This document shows positions 41,317 through 47,241 of a stretch of DNA of 47,241 bases, piece after piece. How positions within the stretch are numbered: the first letter of the stretch is position 1; every line of letters starts with the position of its first letter. The position numbers and the translations under genes are program-made. The notes under the pieces were generated by a model. The model saw nothing but the letters and a program-made list of their open reading frames with translations. It was not told where the DNA came from and made no database searches. Source of the DNA: UCB2 sp964475735 (GTDB lineage Bacteria; Chloroflexota; Dehalococcoidia; Tepidiformales; Tepidiformaceae); the NCBI GenBank assembly GCA_964475735.1, contig CAYYYI010000006.1, positions 1-47,241 on the forward strand, in the 5' to 3' direction.

Positions 41317-42726
41317 CTACCCGCCGGGCACCTTGAAGTCGCGGCCGATGACGATGATGACGTCGGGCAGGGTGGCGTCCGTGCGCGGTTGCACCACGAT
41401 GGCCGAAGGGGGGACACCGATCCACTTTGCGATATCCTCGGCCATGGTCCGGCGCTCTTCGCCGTAAAGGGTGATTGTGGTCTGGGGCTGCGGCTGTGGC
41501 GAATCCGGCCCGATGGCCACGGCGGGCAGTCCCTTGATATATGCGAGGAAGCGTCCGAGGGCGGCAGCCCTGACCTCGCCACCATCGCCGTAGGCGTTCT
41601 GGATTTCGACGTGCGAATCGGCGTAGGCAGCCTTGCTGAAGACCTGGCCCAGGATGTACTGGACGTTCTCCGGATCGTACAGCTGGACGGCGGCGCCGAA
41701 GTCATCGATGTACGGTGTGAGCGTGGCGACGCCATCAACGGGGTCTCCGAGGGAGAAGGTCTTCATGCGCCCCTGCGTCTGCATCACAAGGGGGGCGAGC
41801 CCGGCCATCTTGGCCTTGGACATATCGGTCTTGACGGTGCTGCTGTAGGCGTCCCAGAGATCGAAGGGGTTGTTTAGGAGGCCCCTGGCAAAGAGCTTCT
41901 GGACCGCGGCCTGCACCACCAGCTGCTGGCGCTTTACGCGCATGAAGTCGCTGTCGTATTCGCGATGGCGGCCAAAGGCGACGGCGTGGTAGCCATCGAG
42001 GTGCTGCATCCCGGACGGGAAGACGAGCCAAACGCCGTTGATGTCATCGTCGCTGTAAAACCATTCGCCGACAGAGAGCTCGTACGGGATGTCGACGTCG
42101 ACGCCGCCGACAGCATTGATGAGCTTTTCGACGCCCTTGAAGTCGAGCAGGACCCAATTGTCGATTTCGATGCCGAAGTTCTGCTTCAGATCGTATTCGA
42201 GCTGGCGCGCGCCGGCGTCGAAGCTGCCGCCGGTGGTGACGCCGACGCCGTAGGATTCGTTGATGCGCCTTTCGTACTTGCGCCCATCCGGGTGGTGGAT
42301 GGTGATGTAGGTGTCGCGGGGAATGCTCAGGATGTTGACCGTCTTCCCGACGGGATCGAGCGTGGCGATCATGATCGTGTCAGTCAGGTAGGCGTCGAGG
42401 TCGCGGTAGGCGGGGCGCTTGTCGACGCCGATGATGAGCAGGTTTATGCGCTGGTTGACCTGGCTGTTGACGCCGGGCGCGGTGATGCCAATACGGCCGA
42501 GGTTGGGCAACGCGCCGCCAAGGGTGAAGTTCTGACCGGGGAAGAGCTGTGGCGTAACGCGCGTAAGGAGCGCCAGGCCCGTGTAGATCGAGGCCAGGCC
42601 AAAGGTGAGGAGAGCCAGCACGAAGAGCAGGCGCTGGCCGAGGGTGTGGGTGTGGGAGGCGGCGGCTGCCCGTCTCGCTCGCGCGGGCCGAAGCGGTAAG
42701 GACGCCTCATCTGCACGGCCGGCCAT
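41317..42726 (-). CDS. LytR-CpsA-Psr (LCP) family envelope polymer ligase
   Basis: The 469-aa protein has a short cytoplasmic N-terminus, one membrane helix (LGQRLLFVLALLTFGLASIYTGLALL) and an extracellular LCP domain. Motifs include NLLIIGVDKRPAYRDLDAYLTDTIMIATLD, the Arg-Asp region ILSIPRDTYI, VGGVDVDIP and GYHAVAFGRHREYDSDFMRVKRQQ. LCP enzymes transfer lipid-linked polymers to peptidoglycan or cell-wall proteins. A C-terminal LytR_C-like domain follows (TTITLYGEERR...). ATG 42726 is chosen over TTG 42762 because -35 and -10 boxes end 7 nt upstream. It may act together with the surface-glycan genes at 29.4-31.5 kb. Confidence 0.9.
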   Translation of the reverse strand: MAGRADEASLPLRPARARRAAAASHTHTLGQRLLFVLALLTFGLASIYTGLALLTRVTPQLFPGQNFTLGGALPNLGRIGITAPGVNSQVNQRINLLIIGVDKRPAYRDLDAYLTDTIMIATLDPVGKTVNILSIPRDTYITIHHPDGRKYERRINESYGVGVTTGGSFDAGARQLEYDLKQNFGIEIDNWVLLDFKGVEKLINAVGGVDVDIPYELSVGEWFYSDDDINGVWLVFPSGMQHLDGYHAVAFGRHREYDSDFMRVKRQQLVVQAAVQKLFARGLLNNPFDLWDAYSSTVKTDMSKAKMAGLAPLVMQTQGRMKTFSLGDPVDGVATLTPYIDDFGAAVQLYDPENVQYILGQVFSKAAYADSHVEIQNAYGDGGEVRAAALGRFLAYIKGLPAVAIGPDSPQPQPQTTITLYGEERRTMAEDIAKWIGVPPSAIVVQPRTDATLPDVIIVIGRDFKVPGG

Positions 42727-42733
42727 GTGCTCC

Positions 42734-42762
42734 AAACTAGCGATGGGCCGGGATTGGGTCAA
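42734..42762 (-). promoter_or_regulatory. promoter for the LCP gene, likely leaderless
   Basis: On the minus strand TTGACC (42757-42762) and TAGTTT (42734-42739) are separated by 17 bp, with 7 nt between the -10 and ATG 42726. It puts the transcription start at or next to the start codon. Confidence 0.55.
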
Positions 42763-42809
42763 CGAGCCCTGTACTTATTCTTGACGGGCGGGAGCGCCCG
42801 CGGCCGGGC

Positions 42810-43178
42810 CTAGCCGAGCCCCAACTCCTCGAGGCGGTCGTCGCCGATGCCGAAGTAGTGGGCCAGCTCGTGCAGCACGGTCTTGCGAACCTGATCGCGC
42901 ACTTCGTCATCGGTTTCGCAGATGGCCTCGATGGGTTCCTGGTAGATGGAGATCTTGTCGGGCGGGACGAGGTTGTAGTACTCGCCGCGCCGGGTTAGGG
43001 GCACGCCGTGGTAGAGGCCGAGAAGGGTGCGGCCGGGGCCGATCCCGGCAAGCTTGCGGTCACGCGCTGAAGGCCGGCGTTCGATGACGATATCGACGTT
43101 GTGGACGCGGCTCAGCAGTTCCGGAGGGAGGGAGGCGACCGCTTCGCGAACGAGCTGGCGGAAGTGTGAGCGTTCCAG
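42810..43178 (-). CDS. zincin-like metallopeptidase family protein, non-standard start
   Basis: The product is about 122 aa and ends with the zinc motif KTVLHELAHYFGIGDDRLEELG, characteristic of the MMP/zincin-like family (Zincin_1). Homologous sequence begins near LERSHFRQLVREAVASLPPEL, directly after the TAG stop of the upstream gene in the same frame, but no ATG, GTG or TTG is found there. CTG 43178, with AAGGAT just upstream, is the best start; otherwise GTG 43004 would cut half the domain. It lies 9 bp downstream of the gene at 43188. Activity is unproven in this family. Confidence 0.75.
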   Translation of the reverse strand: MERSHFRQLVREAVASLPPELLSRVHNVDIVIERRPSARDRKLAGIGPGRTLLGLYHGVPLTRRGEYYNLVPPDKISIYQEPIEAICETDDEVRDQVRKTVLHELAHYFGIGDDRLEELGLG

Positions 43179-43187
43179 ATCCTTAGC

Positions 43188-43634
43188 CTAACGCGGCGCG
43201 GTGGAGGCGCTCCACAGCGTGCGGAAGCCCATGCCCTGGACGGCAGCGCGCTGCTGGGCTTCCTCCATTGCAACGAGCTCGCGGAAGGTCTCTTCGGCCT
43301 CGCGGACGGCGCCGGGGTGGCCCGTTTCGCTGACTCGTTCGAGCACCAGGTTCCAGACGCCGGTGGTGGCCAGCGAGCGCGCGAACCGCGGCCACCAGAG
43401 GGCGACGATCTTTTCCGGAGAGGCGAAACGCGGGCGGAGCTGCTTGAGGCTGGCGTAGCGCTCTTCGACGGACTTCACGGGCGCGACGACCTTGACCAGC
43501 GGGGGATCGATCTCCGTGGCCCGGAAATCGAGGAGGAGCCGTTGGCCCACCACCACGAAGCGGATGGCTATCACATCGTTGGTGCGGATGGCCGCGGCGA
43601 CGTCGTCGAGGTCAACGCTGAAGTCGTTGTCCAT
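43188..43634 (-). CDS. uncharacterised 148-aa protein
   Basis: ATG 43634 begins MDNDFSVDLDDVAAAIRTNDVIAIRFVVVGQRLLLDFR, a beta-rich start followed by a helical C-terminus (REAEETFRELVAMEEAQQRAAVQGMGF). No signal peptide, membrane segment or known motif is seen. It is probably cotranscribed with the zincin-like gene, whose reading frame continues in the same phase after its stop. The function is unknown. Confidence 0.65.
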   Translation of the reverse strand: MDNDFSVDLDDVAAAIRTNDVIAIRFVVVGQRLLLDFRATEIDPPLVKVVAPVKSVEERYASLKQLRPRFASPEKIVALWWPRFARSLATTGVWNLVLERVSETGHPGAVREAEETFRELVAMEEAQQRAAVQGMGFRTLWSASTAPR

Positions 43635-43746
43635 CGTGGCGAGTGTACGCTCGGGCGGGTGATTGGGCGAATGGGACAGGGTCTCCCCCGGGTGGGAACC
43701 GAACTGCAACCAAGTTCAACCGCGAGTGGCCGACAACTTAGACGAG

Positions 43747-44175
43747 ATGAGATTGCCGTTCTATCGCAGGGGCGCCGCTGAGCGCCGGATCGCCGAGGCC
43801 ATCAGGCAGGGAGTGGGGGTGACCGAGTTCAGCTGGGAGGCCCCGGCAGCGGGCGACGCCCGGGCGCGCCATGGCGCCATCGAAGCGATCCTGCGGTCCA
43901 TCAGGGAAGCGATGGGCTCGATGAGGCGCCCCTACGGGATCAACCACGTCGCGCTCGCTCTCGCCTGCCGCGACCGCGACGGGCGAGTGGTGTTCTCGAA
44001 CACGCTGGGCGTACTGCGGCCGGAGTCGTTCTACGGAGATGAGAGCGAGTCGCGCATCGCAGCCTTCCTGGATGACGTCGAAAGCGTCCCCGCGGAGCAG
44101 CGAGGGCGAATTGACGGCGCGCTGCTCAGCCTTGGAGATCTCGCCTTCGAGCTTTCCCTCCAGTCTGCCGCCTGA
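43747..44175 (+). CDS. uncharacterised 142-aa protein
   Basis: ATG 43747 starts MRLPFYRRGAAERRIAEAIRQGVGVTEF. The C-terminal half (YGINHVALALACRDRDGRVVFSNTLGVL) is beta-alpha in character. It is soluble, with no recognised motif. It diverges from the gene at 43634 and is followed after 46 bp by another uncharacterised gene. The upstream start is uncertain; 28 in-frame codons precede it without a clear SD. Confidence 0.55.
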   Translation: MRLPFYRRGAAERRIAEAIRQGVGVTEFSWEAPAAGDARARHGAIEAILRSIREAMGSMRRPYGINHVALALACRDRDGRVVFSNTLGVLRPESFYGDESESRIAAFLDDVESVPAEQRGRIDGALLSLGDLAFELSLQSAA

Positions 44176-44221
44176 GCTGCTGCGATTTTCCCGTGCCGCG
44201 GGGGCGGATTATGATCGCGCC

Positions 44222-44545
44222 GTGGCAAACGTTGAGAATCCGGCCAGGGCGCGCGAACGGCTCGAAGAGCGGCTGAACACCATGGGCTGGTTGCGCGGGA
44301 GCGGCCCCAACCCCTTTGAATACAACCAGTGGTACGACCGCACCGTCGAAGTCGTCGAGGCGCTGTTCGGCGCGGGCTCGCCGGAAGCGGATCGGCTGGA
44401 CGAGGCTGCGGGCACGCGGGGACGGCTTCCCGGCGTACGCGGGCAGGCCGAAGACATGACGCTCAACATCCACGGACAGTGGGGAATCCGCGCGCGGCTC
44501 GACCGGGCGGAAGTTGTGCTGCGCGAGTTGCTCTCCGGGCTCTGA
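44222..44545 (+). CDS. uncharacterised 107-aa protein
   Basis: GTG 44222 starts ANVENPARARERLEERLNTMGWLRGSGPNPFEYNQWYDRTVEVV. The protein is helical, with a Trp/Tyr-rich segment near residue 30 and a C-terminal helix (LDRAEVVLRELLSGL). No family is recognised. It follows the previous gene by 46 bp and is convergent with the thioesterase. Confidence 0.6.
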   Translation: MANVENPARARERLEERLNTMGWLRGSGPNPFEYNQWYDRTVEVVEALFGAGSPEADRLDEAAGTRGRLPGVRGQAEDMTLNIHGQWGIRARLDRAEVVLRELLSGL

Positions 44546-44569
44546 GCGCCCACATCCGCGGCGGAAGGC

Positions 44570-44998
44570 TCAGGCTCGCTGGCGGATGGCGTAGATGGTT
44601 CGCCCCTTCGCGCAGAGGCGGCCCTGCTCATCGACGATGCTGACCTCCGTGACCGCCTGCTGGCGCCCCTTTTTCAGGACCGTGGCCTCAGCGTAGACGC
44701 GCTCGCCCAGGGCGGGGCGCATGTAGGTGATGTTCAGGTCGGCGGTTCCCGACGCCTGATCGTTGGGCCCGAAGAGGGGGAAGAGCGCCTGCAGCATGGC
44801 GATGTCGACCATGGCCGCCAGGACGCCACCGTGAACGCTGGCGCCGATCCCGCCGAGCGTGCGCTCGCTCGTATGCAGGCAGATGCGCGCGAAGCCGGGC
44901 CGGGCTTCTTCAATGGTGAGCCCGAGGTACTTGTGGAGGGGGAACTCAGCGAAGTGCCCCGGCATGTCCGGCGGTGGGGTCGCGTGCTCGCCTACCAT
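44570..44998 (-). CDS. PaaI-type hotdog-fold thioesterase
   Basis: The 142-aa protein has the acyl-CoA thioesterase pattern: EARPGFARICLH, ASVHGGVLAAMVDIAMLQAL near residues 65-85 with the hotdog helix, and TADLNITYMRPAL. It probably hydrolyses phenylacetyl-CoA-like or other acyl-CoA thioesters. ATG 44998 overlaps the enoyl-CoA hydratase gene end by 7 bp, so the two are coupled. The physiological substrate is unknown. Confidence 0.88.
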   Translation of the reverse strand: MVGEHATPPPDMPGHFAEFPLHKYLGLTIEEARPGFARICLHTSERTLGGIGASVHGGVLAAMVDIAMLQALFPLFGPNDQASGTADLNITYMRPALGERVYAEATVLKKGRQQAVTEVSIVDEQGRLCAKGRTIYAIRQRA

Positions 44999-45891
44999 GG
45001 CGCGGCCGCCGGGCGGGGCGTGGAAGCGGGCGCGCACCCATAGTCTTCAAAGGGGCCGTCACGCCAGTCGAGCGCGGCTTTCAGGCCCTTCTCGCGTCCC
45101 AGGCGGCCGAATTCGCCGCCGCCGGGGCGCACGCGGCTCAGCTCCTGGACGTCTCCGCCCACGGCCATGGCCGTGCGGATACCCATCACCTCATAAGTGC
45201 GGTTTACCTGGCGCTTGGTCATCAGGAGCATCCCGGGGTCGATGTTCGCCATGCGCTCGGCGAAGGCTTCGGTCACCTCACAGAGCCGTTCGATGGGGAC
45301 GGCGCGGTTCGCCCAGCCGATCTCCACCGCCTCGCGGCCGGTGACGCTGTCTCCGGTGTAAAGCAGCTCGCGCACCTTCCGCTGGGGCATGTGCCAGGGG
45401 TGAAAGAGGATGTCCACGCTGGTGATGGCCCGGACAGCGGGGTAGCCGATGATCGCGTCTTCGGCCACAAACATCAGGTCGCACATGGATGCAAGCTCGG
45501 TGCCGCCGGCCAGGCAGTAGCCGTGAACCTGGGCGATGACGGGCTTCGCCAGCTCCCAGATCTGCCAATATCCGGAAAGCAGGTGCTGCGGCCACTGCCC
45601 CTGCCCGGGGTTGATGGGGCCAACGTTCGGCAGCCCGCTGCGGCGCTCTACGTAGTCGCGGTCGTCAGTCGCCTGGCGGATGCCGGAGAGGTCGTAGCCG
45701 GCGCTGAAGCCGCGCCCCGAGCCACGGACGATGATGGCGCGAACTTCGGGGTCGGCTTCGAAGTCTTTGAGGGCGTCGAAGAACTCGGCGCGCAGATTGT
45801 GGCTGAGGGCGTTCATCTTCTCCGGCCGGTTCAGCTGGACGATGCCGGTGCGCCCTTTCCTTGTGGTGAGGATGTCGGAGTAGTCAGGCAT
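44992..45891 (-). CDS. enoyl-CoA hydratase/isomerase family protein
   Basis: The 299-aa crotonase-fold protein has LNRPEKMNALSHNLRAEFFDAL near residue 20, the oxyanion pair GRGFSAGYDLSG and AKPVIAQVHGYCLAGGTELASMCDLMFVAED, and a C-terminal region less conserved than usual. The Glu residues in typical hydratases (G-E in the active site) are not clearly identifiable, so it may act as an isomerase or hydratase on another acyl-CoA. It is the first gene of a two-gene unit with the thioesterase. ATG 45891 begins MPDYSDILTTRKGRTGIV. Confidence 0.88.
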   Translation of the reverse strand: MPDYSDILTTRKGRTGIVQLNRPEKMNALSHNLRAEFFDALKDFEADPEVRAIIVRGSGRGFSAGYDLSGIRQATDDRDYVERRSGLPNVGPINPGQGQWPQHLLSGYWQIWELAKPVIAQVHGYCLAGGTELASMCDLMFVAEDAIIGYPAVRAITSVDILFHPWHMPQRKVRELLYTGDSVTGREAVEIGWANRAVPIERLCEVTEAFAERMANIDPGMLLMTKRQVNRTYEVMGIRTAMAVGGDVQELSRVRPGGGEFGRLGREKGLKAALDWRDGPFEDYGCAPASTPRPAAAPW

Positions 45892-45949
45892 GGCCGGATT
45901 GTCCGGGTTGGAGCGGGGGCTTGTCGATCGCGGGGCGACTGCCGGGGGC

Positions 45950-46489
45950 TCAGCCTTCCAGCCCGGCGAACAGATCGGTGACAGTCAGAGAGAAGCCGGG
46001 GAGGGCGGCGCTGGTGAGCATCTCACCCGGTTCGAGGGTCCGGTGCAGCTGGCCTTCGAAGACCTCGACGGCGCGGGCTTCGGCATCGATCAGCCAGGCG
46101 ACGTCGACACCGTGGGCGCGGTAGTAACGGCACTTCTCGCGCTGGCCTTCCAGCGACTGGCCGGGGGAGCGGATTTCGACTACAAGCGTGGGCGGGGCCA
46201 TGGCACTCCCGGCCCGCTGCGGGCGTCCGGGAGCGTAGTACGCGACGTCGGGCAGCAGGTAGCGGGGGTCGCGGCTGTCTTCGAAGTAGACGCGGCCCTC
46301 CACGCCAGAGCTGCCGCCGTGGGCGCTTTCGTACGCTGCAAGGGCGACGAGGATGCGCTTCGCGAGGTTGAAGTGAAGCCAGTCGGGCGCCATCTTTGGG
46401 ACCGCCTCCCCGTGGATGTACTCCAGGTACGGCTTCTCCTCGGGCAGCGCCAGGTACTCGTCGATGCTGAGGCCGTGCTGGATAGCCAT
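45950..46489 (-). CDS. Uma2 family (DUF820) nuclease-fold protein
   Basis: The 179-aa protein shows the Uma2/DUF820 pattern: LSIDEYLALPEEKPYLEYIHGEA, LLPDVAYYAPGR and TLVVEIRSPGQSLEGQREKCRYYRAHGVDVAWLID, which fits a PD-(D/E)XK restriction-like fold (Asp, Glu and Lys in PDVAY, VVEI and the following Lys). The role is unknown; such genes are often multi-copy in cyanobacteria and Chloroflexota. A TAGAAT -10 box lies 6 nt before ATG 46489, suggesting a leaderless mRNA. Confidence 0.87.
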   Translation of the reverse strand: MAIQHGLSIDEYLALPEEKPYLEYIHGEAVPKMAPDWLHFNLAKRILVALAAYESAHGGSSGVEGRVYFEDSRDPRYLLPDVAYYAPGRPQRAGSAMAPPTLVVEIRSPGQSLEGQREKCRYYRAHGVDVAWLIDAEARAVEVFEGQLHRTLEPGEMLTSAALPGFSLTVTDLFAGLEG

Positions 46490-46495
46490 ATGCTC

Positions 46496-46501
46496 ATTCT
46501 A
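46496..46501 (-). promoter_or_regulatory. -10 box for leaderless Uma2 transcript
   Basis: On the minus strand TAGAAT (5 of 6) ends 6 nt before ATG 46489. No clear -35 is seen. Confidence 0.45.
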
Positions 46502-46566
46502 CCACCGGCCCCGGGGCGGCCCCGGATGGTGCACAATACGCCGCACCAACCGCGGAGCGTGCCCTG

Positions 46567-47241
46567 ATGCGACCGATGACCCCGGACGACCTCTACGCCA
46601 TCACCTGGATTGGCGAGTGCGACATCTCGCCCGATGGGCGGCGCGTCGCCTTCGCTGCCGTTCGCATGGACCGCGAGACGGACTCCTACCGGGGCGCGAT
46701 CTGGATGGTGGACACGGCCGGGGGCGAACCCCGGCAGTTCACCGCCGGGGCGAAGCGGGATAGCTCGCCGCGCTTTTCGCCCGATGGGCGCTGGCTCGCC
46801 TTCCTCTCGGAGCGGGGCGAGGAGAAGCCCCAGCTGTACGTTATGCCGGTGGACGGCGGTGAAGCCCGCCAGGTCACGAAGCTGCCCCTCGGCGCGGGTG
46901 TACCGGCCTGGTCGCCGGATAGCACGCAGATCGCCTTCGCGGCGAAGACGGGCGATGCACCGGACCCCGACCCGAAGAAGGCGAAGCCATACCGGCGCAT
47001 CACCCACCTGAAGTACCGGCTGAACGGCCAGGGCTTCACCGCCGACCACCGCGGCCACCTCTTCGTGGTGGGAATCGAGCAGGGCGCCGAGACGAAGCAG
47101 ATCACGGACGGCGACTGGGACGACACCCAGCCCGCATGGTCGCCCAATGGCCGCGAGATCGCCTTCGTTTCCGCGAGACACGCGGAAGCGGACTTCGACA
47201 ACACGTCGGACATCTGGGCTGTGCCCGTGGAGGGCGGCGAG
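46567..47241 (+). CDS. S9-type peptidase / WD40-like beta-propeller protein, partial
   Basis: The frame from ATG 46567 runs 225 codons to the window end. The sequence repeats WD40-like propeller blades (DISPDGRRVAFAAVRMD, SPRFSPDGRWLAFLSERG, VPAWSPDSTQIAFAA, QPAWSPNGREIAFVSAR) with the opening MRPMTPDDLYAITWIGEC typical of S9 prolyl oligopeptidase-family proteins. The catalytic hydrolase domain would lie beyond the window. It diverges from the Uma2 gene across 77 bp. Confidence 0.85.
   Translation, partial: MRPMTPDDLYAITWIGECDISPDGRRVAFAAVRMDRETDSYRGAIWMVDTAGGEPRQFTAGAKRDSSPRFSPDGRWLAFLSERGEEKPQLYVMPVDGGEARQVTKLPLGAGVPAWSPDSTQIAFAAKTGDAPDPDPKKAKPYRRITHLKYRLNGQGFTADHRGHLFVVGIEQGAETKQITDGDWDDTQPAWSPNGREIAFVSARHAEADFDNTSDIWAVPVEGGE

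Noticed and set aside
42727..42762. TTG 42762 as the start of the LCP protein
   Set aside because: The segment coincides with the -35/-10 promoter elements, and ATG 42726 with a 7-nt gap to the -10 explains the start better.

Overview
The window is about 47 kb of G+C-rich bacterial DNA (roughly two-thirds G+C by eye). It is interrupted by one 100-N scaffold gap at 22756-22855, so it comes from a draft or metagenome-assembled genome. The gene mix suggests a Chloroflexota bacterium, possibly Dehalococcoidia or Tepidiforma-like. The clues are abundant secreted proteins with Thr/Pro or Ser/Pro linkers, a sortase, an LCP protein, a Ddn-type F420-dependent reductase, a RodZ-like HTH membrane protein, and several starts preceded at 6-7 nt by a -10 box (likely leaderless mRNAs). 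This placement is inference from gene content only.

Region 1-4.1 kb: a VOC protein cut by the window edge, an alpha/beta hydrolase with a small coupled partner, then a predicted yybP-ykoY manganese riboswitch leading a small acidic protein, TerC and a TerB-like protein. Region 4.1-8 kb: repeat-rich spacers flanking a LuxR-type HTH peptide, a secreted C39-like peptidase of lower G+C and a beta-propeller lipoprotein. Region 8-15.4 kb (minus strand): housekeeping genes, namely plsX, a methyltransferase, an antitoxin-like orphan, a DUF2007-like protein, dapA, a Ddn-like protein, leuC, leuD, an unlisted 51-aa cysteine-tailed protein and a lipoprotein.

Region 15.4-28.8 kb is an exoprotein island. 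A predicted c-di-GMP-I riboswitch precedes a secreted protein ending in an LPPATG-type sorting signal. It is followed by a 1238-aa surface protein, two paralogous 'PSTxxGS' membrane-anchored proteins, a CAP-domain protein, a RodZ-like protein, a sortase, a beta-sandwich protein, a DUF11-like protein with a Ser-Pro stalk and a lipoprotein. An ~80-residue 'GWN...PxxPxF.N...YW' domain recurs here and in two matrixin-type metalloproteases at 33.4-36.1 kb. I read this as a surface-assembly system, possibly controlled by c-di-GMP; the sortase and its likely substrate lie about 8 kb apart.

Region 28.8-36.1 kb: a zinc-ribbon membrane protein, a glycosyltransferase, a sugar epimerase, a PNPOx-family protein, alanine dehydrogenase and the two metalloproteases. 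Region 36.1-41.2 kb (minus strand): a MoxR ATPase, DUF58, TgpA-like and MGMT operon, in which the transglutaminase domain has lost all three catalytic residues. Region 41.3-47.2 kb: LCP protein, a zincin-like metallopeptidase with no standard start codon, three uncharacterised proteins, a PaaI-type thioesterase with an enoyl-CoA hydratase, a Uma2 nuclease and the N-terminal part of an S9-type peptidase cut by the window end.
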